Assembly: GCA_021018995.1 (NCBI GenBank)
Contig: CM037593.1
Location: forward strand, 43,227,810-43,291,809
DNA: 64,000 nt
From: Chloranthus sessilifolius
Taxonomy: Eukaryota > Streptophyta > Magnoliopsida > Chloranthales > Chloranthaceae
Direction: 5' to 3'
Shown: positions 58,211 through 64,000 of the stretch, piece by piece
Layout of the letters: every line of letters starts with the position of its first letter
Position numbering within the stretch: position 1 is the first letter of the stretch
Made by a program: the position numbers and the translations under genes
The notes under the pieces: generated by a model
Database searches by the model: none
Seen by the model: the letters and a program-made list of their open reading frames with translations, nothing else
What the model was told of the DNA's origin: nothing

Positions 58211-58342
58211 TCACGGGAAGAACTCCTCCGCTGGTATATCCAAATCCTCCTCGAATATAATCGAGTCCTCCGGATCCTCCGACCCAATGTCGGTCTCAAA
58301 GACTGTGACGATAGTCGAGGGTGAGCTAAGCCTAAGCTCAAT
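58211..58342 (-). CDS. LTR acidic mini-ORF (T4)
   Basis: Open 43 codons to a TGA at 58211: IELRLSSPSTIVT, then VFETDIGSEDPEDSIIFEED, LDIPAEEFFP and stop. Bases differ widely from T2 and T3, but the Ser-Glu-Asp-Pro-Glu-Asp-Ser and Glu-Glu-Phe-Phe patterns stay. The last residue is Pro rather than Phe-stop. It starts without an ATG, so it must be read as the second exon of a spliced frame if it is used. Confidence 0.45.
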   Translation of the reverse strand: MELRLSSPSTIVTVFETDIGSEDPEDSIIFEEDLDIPAEEFFP

Positions 58343-59200
58343 AGAAGAAGCGATCTATTTGCGCTTTCATTATAAGTAAAGGTTTTCAAAAGACGAATCG
58401 GATCAAATATGATTTTCAAAGATGCTTTCAAATTTAAATCTCCAGTTCTAATCGAGTCAAACCGATAGTAAGTTCAAAGTGTTCAAAATGTTACGATTCA
58501 AAGCATGCTTCTTGTCTTAAATTTATAACTTAATTTTATCTCTCAAATTTCCTATAGCATGAGAGCGGACTAAGTGACCGATGGGAAGACCCTACTGACC
58601 ATCGTCGTTCATGAACCCATTTCGAAAATGCAACAAGCCCCTGCGCTATGAGGGAAACTTGTGCCAAAGTTTTACCGTCAACACGGTTGGTGGAATCTAG
58701 GGCATCGTACTTATGAACCCTAAATCAAATGCAAATGCTAATACATATCAAAGCTTATTAATTATAACATATACTGAATTGTCAAAGTTCTGATTCGAAA
58801 TTCTGATTCGAAAATTCACTGAGATTCTGATTCAAAAAGGTTTAGCTGAGGTTCTGATTCACACAGATTCTTGTCCCTAACAATGTTTACAAATTTCTGA
58901 TGTTGTCTTATATTCAAGCTTTGTTTATACTATGTGCACAGATTACTATCAAATTTATGCATTTCAAATAGATTGTCTATCATGACTTGTGCTTATAATT
59001 TATGCAAAGAGAATTTGGGTTCCCCTACCTTAACCAAGCGGTTTCAAAAGCATGCAAAAACGGTCCTCTCCAAGGACTTCCGACAGACAAAACCTACATA
59101 TATTAACACCCTTAGTGTTAATATAAAGCTATAAGATTTAACCCGAAAGCTTGCAAGAAGAAAATCCAACAAATTTTCGAACCAAAAAGTCAGGGCAGAA

Positions 59201-59342
59201 TTCGATGGTCGAATTTACAATTCGATGGTCGAATTTGAAATTCGATGGTCGAATCCAAAATCGACCATCGAATTTCCAAATCCTGCATCAGGCCTAAAAT
59301 CAGCAATTCGACAGTCGATTTTGAAATCGACAGTCGAATTTC
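59201..59342 (-). repeat. TCGA(N3)TCGA array in T4 LTR
   Basis: Six to seven copies of AATTCGATGGTCGAATT or TCGACAGTCGA-type inverted repeats, whose arms are TTCGA / TCGAA with a 3-base centre. The same motifs are in the T4 internal array. Confidence 0.82.
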
Positions 59343-59773
59343 CTGTTTTCTGTGGCTGTGCACTTTGACATTCTCGGTTCTCTTTCCGATTTTTTTCACA
59401 GCTAATCCTCTTCTTTATTTCACATATATATGTTCTAATTTCTAACAATAATCTCTACAGATTTTCATACAAAGATTTTCAGTACATACCTCCTTTTTGG
59501 CTCCAAATGGTAGGTCCCTTCGTACCAATTTGTGCTCCAAAATCAGTTTCTAACCCAGGGGTTCAATGGCATCAGCTTTGTTCATTGCAACCCTTCCTCT
59601 TTTGATTTACAGCAGTGGATGTCTTCTCCTCTATCTTTCCCTTCTCATAGCTTAAACAGATCTAAAGACCATCACCAACACGTCAATGGTCAAGATGGGA
59701 GGAGGATCTCTCTTTCTTCTTAGATCTAGGATTTAAAATAACCTTGCATGGTTATTTTCCTTAACTTTTCCAA

Positions 59774-59810
59774 CGAGAGAGAGATAGAGAGATAGAGAGA
59801 TAGAGAGATG
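59774..59810. repeat. (GATAGA)n microsatellite in T4 LTR
   Basis: GAGAGAGATAGAGAGATAGA-type repeat in the probable leader just downstream of the TATA box on the minus strand. Confidence 0.9.
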
Positions 59811-59830
59811 CAAGATTCACTTGCAATCTC

Positions 59831-59838
59831 TTTTATAA
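59831..59838 (-). promoter_or_regulatory. TATA box of T4 LTR
   Basis: GGTTATAAAAGAG on the minus strand, ~260 bp into the LTR, matching the position in S2. Confidence 0.55.
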
Positions 59839-60097
59839 CCAAACCAATCTAGCAAATATCTAGATATTCAACTCTTTAACTTATCCTCTAACTTAGGGAT
59901 TTATTTCATGCTAACCACTAACACCTCCTTATTGTGTATGCCAATGCGTGCATGACTTGCACACCTCTCGAGACCAAATCCTTTGGCCATCAGTCTTACC
60001 ATAGTCTTAGCTTACCACAAATCCAAAAATATTCTACAAGATATTCAGCACGCTACGAGGTAAACGAAAATATGCCGAAAATATCAGGGATATTACA

Positions 60098-60110
60098 TTC
60101 ACCCCTCCTT
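60098..60110 (-). other. T4 polypurine tract
   Basis: AAGGAGGGGTGAA on the minus strand, directly before the LTR TG. Confidence 0.85.
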
Positions 60111-60720
60111 AGGAATTTTCGTCCGCGAAAATTGGATGCAAAACAGGGCACATGGGCCACCGTGTGTCGATCCCACAGGGCACGCAAGTCAAGGGATGGA
60201 ATCCGTAGTAACATGGATGTACTGCATGTGGCATCGAAGGCCATAGTGGATTGCATCCGTACATGGATGCCCACACCCCAAGGGTCACGTGCCGGGAGAC
60301 CGATGCACAGTGATGCATGAAGCCATAAGGATCTCAAAATTTAGCAAAACCAACATGTAGAATCAGAGTGACAGAAGCAAACCCACACAAGTAAACTCAT
60401 ACTGAGAATCATTTACCAAAATATATCTAAAAGAGACCAAAATATATGCAAAAGTAAACTCATGCTGAGAGCCAAAACATAGATAGAAAACTAACCACCA
60501 GTGCTAAGTGCTCCATATATACAACCAGGGCTAACCAAGGTGTCTAAAAACCGAGCAGAGACATAAAAATAAAGGATAACAAAAGAAGGACCGCCAGGTC
60601 CTAATAATCAATCATGTAAAGATAAAAGAAGGACCACCAGGTCAAAATAATCCATAGTGTAAAATAAGTACAGACCAATAGCATCAAAAAGTAAATGAGT
60701 AACCCTCTCTCACAAACATA
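60111..60720 (-). other. T4 3' non-coding spacer
   Basis: No supported gene. A 128-codon plus-strand frame (59934-60320) crosses the LTR edge and is not credible. Two copies of 'GAAGGACC(G/A)CCAGGTC' occur near 60590 and 60630. Confidence 0.5.
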
Positions 60721-61971
60721 CTAATTATCCCCAGCCGCAGAAGGATCCGCCTGATCTGCAACGCCATCTCCGTCAGCAGATCGCAGACCAGATCGGGCCG
60801 GTAAGGAGGTATACATATCCGATGTCGAAGGGCGGTATATCAAGCTCGGATCTCAGCCATATACGATGCGTAGTCCTCGGGAAATGCATGCTGCATGAGG
60901 TAAGAGAGAGCGCCGCCGTGGACATCGAGCTCCTGACGCATCGAGCTAGTATGGTGTGTGAGCTCGTGGATCTGGTGGCTCATGGCGGTCATCTGCCGAG
61001 TAAACTCTGATAACGTGAGGACATCACTCGTAGGGTAGGTGCAGAGTATCGTGGCGCATGAGTAGGGTCCTCATCGCCCTCGCTATCGGTCTCCTGCACG
61101 CATCCTTAGGAGCCTTTACCAATCGACTATACGTCGACCCCAATTTACGGTGTATAGTTTCCACCGGTGGATTTGGGCTCAGAGGAAGAAGGTCATAAGC
61201 AGGGCCTGCTCTATAATTCTCAATCATGACAGAAATCACACGTGCATAGGGCATGTTTTTCATGGGCTTCTTTCTATGTTCCCCCATTTTCTCGCGGGCT
61301 TTAAGGATCCCCTTAAAAAGAATGTCCTGCATCAACCATCTCTCTTTGTAGGCCGCAAAATAAAATTTGTTGAAGGAGTCCTCCGATTGGTGACCAAAAG
61401 GATACAAAGTGGTCTTTAAAATTTTATCTAAAATCCACATGGACTCCGCATCCGGACCGTAACTATAGATTTACGGATCCATGACGGCCTGCGTCATTTG
61501 TGTAGTGACGATCCTCAAACGAGCCGGTTTTGGGAAAGGGGACCTAAACCCACGGTTTGGGGAGTGATTTAAGGAGCACGAATGCCATACGCCCATATCC
61601 TCTAGGTCAAATGTGTAATCCCGACCATCTATTTCAGATAAATTCTTTTACCATCTACGGCTCATGTCGATAAAATAGGCGCAGCAGTCGGGTAGAAGTG
61701 GTCGCTAAAGGAAGTACACAACGAGGTTAATTTGGCTTTTTCCAAATACTCTCCCGCCCATTGCGTGGTCGCTTGTTGATCAAACAGCCTGGTGGAAGAC
61801 GAATCGTAGCGAAGCCTTTAATGCTCCAAAAATCTCGTGGTTGTTCGGGCAAAGGGGACAGGTGGGTCAACCGAATTTGAATGTCCCACGGGCTGTTTGA
61901 TCGTGAAGTTGACGCAGTAAAGTGGTGGGTCGCCAGAGGTAGGGTTTCAATTGGTGTTTGTTAGGGCCCAT
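60721..61971 (-). pseudogene. T4 extra sense ORF (homologue of the T1 extra ORF)
   Basis: Lies between integrase and the 3' LTR on the coding strand of T4. A possible start is the ATG at 61971. The N-terminal third is frameshifted and has stops; readable pieces are TTQWAGEYLEKAKLTSL and DGRDYTFDLEDMGVW. The centre is open (61440-61024): MWILDKILKTTLYPFGHQSE, FAAYKERWLMQDI, PMKNMPYARVISVMIENY. After it come a helical region (EFTRQMTAMSHQIHELTHHT, SYLMQHAFPEDYASYM) and an Asp/Ala/Pro end at a TAG at 60721. The pattern MW-LD-I-K--LYP ... MPYAR-IS-M-E-Y is shared with T1, and so is the helical region near the end. Product unknown. Confidence 0.65.
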
Positions 61972-62231
61972 TGCAAAAGACAACAAAATGCAAGAAAACC
62001 TCAAAACAGATGCAAAACCCACTAAATCTTGAGATGAGGGAGGGATTTACCGAGAAAAGCCCCAAATCGGGTTGAAGGAATTGAATCCCTTGACAATGTA
62101 GTGCACTCCTCCTTAGATTTGCGCCAAAAATACAAAGAGAGCCCCAAATCGCAAATCGCTTCCAAACCCTAGCTCAAAATCCCCAAAAATGTTAAAACCC
62201 GAATGGCAACAGAGGGTTTCAACCCTCACTA

Positions 62232-62395
62232 AATCGATAAATTGACCATCGAATTTCAAATCGATGGTCGATTTTGCAATTCGATGGTCGATTTAAAAAT
62301 CGACTATCGATTTTTTTCGTGCGCTTTGTCCTGCTTTTGGGCTTTAAAGTGCACTTATACTTATATTTTTTTTCGATGGTCGATTTTCAAAATCG
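62232..62395 (-). repeat. TCGATGGTCGA-type array upstream of the T4 extra ORF
   Basis: Five to six copies of AATCGATGGTCGATTT-like inverted repeats, matching the motif of the T4 LTR. 62396-63037 between it and integrase shows no coding signal. Confidence 0.82.
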
Positions 62396-63037
62396 ACAAA
62401 TAAATTTCGGCAACAGAATTTGTTTAAAACTTCCAAAATTTTGGAATTTAAACCTTACCATTAGCTCTACATTGTATTATCGAAGCCTTTTTATCCGTTT
62501 GACTTATTGGACCTCGATCCAAATTATCGCAGATAGAAAGGTGCAAAATTGTAAAATGGGCTGAAACTTATAGCTTAATTAGCCCACATTTTTAATTGAA
62601 AAATGTAGTCCGTGATTCGATCGGGCTGCAAAAATTTATCAAGGTCTCCTCAAGACAGATAATTTATTTGCGGTCAAATGTGGACAAAATAGGTTTAAGC
62701 ATTGGATCATGGTAACCACATTTGTCAGAATTTGACCATTTAAATTGATCTTTGTCAGTCGCATTTTAATACATCTGAGGCCTTCAAAAATTATCAAAAT
62801 TTTTGAAATTCCTAACTTTTCATTGGGTCTATTTGGACCTTGCTTAAACTCTTGTTTATTTCAATCACCAATATCAATCAAGAGAGCAGTATCAAGGCCA
62901 ATTTGCTTATGAAAATAGAAGTACACTTACTGTATATTGGACCGCCAAAATCTCTCGCCAAAAGTATATATATACAATCAAGAATTACATAAAATTTCCA
63001 GTATATTACAATCAACACATAAAACCTCGAAAATTTT

Positions 63038-63455
63038 TTAAACGAAAAGGCTTGGAAACTGGTCTCGGATCTCAGCTTCACGTTCCCAAGTGGCTTCCTC
63101 TGGTGTATGATTCCGCCATTGCACGAGAACCAAGGGAATGCTTTTTGTGCGTAGGATCTGCTCTTTACGATCCAAAATACGAATCGGGTCCTCGACCACT
63201 TTCAAACCATCCTGAAGTTCGATGGGTTGGTAATCAAGTACATGAGTCGGGTCACGGATGTATCGACGCAAAGATCGATACATGAAAGACATCGCATGTT
63301 AGATAATTGCGCGGTAACGCCACACGATATGCAACCTCTCCGACTCGCCTAGTATCTCAAAAGGCCCAACGCATCGAGGACTCCGCTTCCCTCGCTTTCC
63401 TAAACCGCATAACGCCTTTAGTAGGCGAAATCCGAACAAAGACATTCTCACCGAC
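63038..63455 (-). pseudogene. pol: T4 integrase C-terminus and chromodomain
   Basis: Starts Val-Gly-Glu-Asn-Val-Phe after an AG acceptor, then GKRGKRSPRCVGPFEILG with two one-base frame changes. An open end (63292-63038) holds YIRDPTHVLDYQPIEL, DRKEQILRTKSIPLVLVQW, HTPEEATWEREAEIRDQFP and a stop. This is the Tekay-type chromodomain tail. Confidence 0.87.
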
Positions 63456-63539
63456 CTGAAAAATCGAGTATTAATGCTAATTTTCACATGGAATTTGTAC
63501 CAAGAAGGAAAAATTTACTTATTGACATGATAATTCTAC
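63456..63539 (-). other. candidate 84-bp intron in T4 integrase
   Basis: Minus strand: TTTCAG|GTAGAA ... TTTTTCAG|GTCGGT. T1 and T3 have no insertion here, and removing it keeps phase (Asp-Phe-Gln|Val-Gly-Glu). It has a T-rich 3' end; 84 bp is near the lower size limit for plant introns. Confidence 0.5.
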
Positions 63540-64000
63540 CTGAAAGTCCACGTGTCTCCGTTTGAGATCGGCGTAGCTCTTCTGACGACTCTGAGCTACT
63601 CGTAGTCGCTCGCGTATCAACCGAACTGTCTCGGTAGTGCGCTCAACTATCTCAGGTCCAATAATGAGCTTCTCACCCACTTCTTCCCAGTTCAACGGTG
63701 ATCGGCACCGTCGTCCATATAACGCCTCGAATGGAGCCATACCAATACTAGCCTGAAAGCTATTGTTGTAGGCGAACTCAATCAGAGGCAAGTGTTGGTC
63801 CCATGACCCGTGAAAATCCAACATACATGCTCTCAACATGTCCTCAATTATCTGGTTCACGCGCTCGGTCTGGCCATCCGTTTGTGGGTGAAACGCCGAA
63901 CTAAAATCAAGACGAGAACCCATGCCTTCCTGAAATCTTTGCCAAAATGTGAAGTAAACAACGGGTCTCGACGGACACAATACTAGCCGGTATTCCATGC
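63540..64000 (-). pseudogene. pol: T4 integrase catalytic core (runs off the window)
   Basis: [40 protein letters not shown] with the catalytic Glu, EFAYNNSFQASIGMAPFEAL, and a final RQKSYADLKRRHVDFQ. A frame change near 63950 lies close to the second catalytic Asp. Upstream pol lies to the right of the window. Confidence 0.87.

Larger units (their letters stand above)
57870..60097 (-). mobile_element. T4 3' LTR (2228 bp, minus strand)
   Basis: TGTGACGACCCG at the left, ATATTACA at the right; read on the minus strand it follows the T4 polypurine tract. It has a TATA box (59831), donor-like GGAG|GTATGT (59489), array with TCGATGG/TCGACAG motifs (59201-59342), acceptor-like GTCACAG (58303), acidic ORF and stem-loop. 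It is inserted in the T3 extra ORF; the left flank ends GAAAA, and the matching duplication would be outside the window. Confidence 0.93.

Noticed and set aside
59934..60320. 128-codon plus-strand frame
   Set aside because: It runs across the T4 LTR boundary and polypurine tract against the element's direction, with no similarity to a known family.

Overview
This window is nuclear DNA of a flowering plant. It is AT-rich, dominated by LTR retrotransposons, and carries scraps of plant-type genes; I see nothing bacterial and cannot name the species. No intact host gene is visible. All similarity statements come from reading and comparing sequences inside the window, supported by general knowledge of the families. 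No database was searched.

Layout. 1-11532: element T1, a Ty3/gypsy chromovirus of Tekay/Del type (initiator-Met tRNA primer site, gag, pol with a C-terminal chromodomain, LTRs of about 2.6 kb), plus strand, with its 5' LTR cut by the window edge. 11533-36574: a local repeat field of five related units (D1-D5). The units carry copies of one exon of a double-stranded-RNA-binding (DRB-type) gene on the minus strand and arrays of a 110-bp satellite. D1 and D2 form a 4.5-kb tandem duplication; D3-D5 repeat every 3 kb. A solo Tekay-type LTR (S1, 16955-19397) sits in D1 and is absent from the matching place in D2. A second DRB exon (25.1-25.2 kb) and a retroelement gag pseudogene (26.0-27.5 kb) lie between D2 and D3. 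36575-about 45000: a truncated Tat-like element (G1) inserted in D5, itself hit by a second solo Tekay-type LTR (S2, 40502-43134, TSD CCCAA). About 45660-49467: 5' part of a second Tekay element (T2), truncated inside protease. 49688-57869: a third Tekay element (T3), nearly complete in coding order but full of nonsense codons. 57870-64000: a fourth Tekay element (T4), minus strand, inserted into T3 and running out of the window.

The four Tekay elements and two solo LTRs share an unusual, gene-like organisation. (i) Each LTR has a TATA box or AG|GT splice-donor-like site near its start, an array of short TCGA-based palindromes, then an AG acceptor-like site next to a conserved acidic reading frame, usually ending in Phe-Phe-stop, and (in most) a conserved stem-loop. 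(ii) Between the gag zinc knuckle and protease lies a 149-171 bp segment with exact GT...AG ends in all three elements where it can be seen. (iii) Between integrase and the 3' LTR there is an extra sense-strand ORF, preceded by a second palindrome array of the same type as in that element's own LTR and, in two cases, by a TATA box. I think this module set is the most interesting content of the window. All elements here are defective copies, so function can only be inferred from conservation between them.
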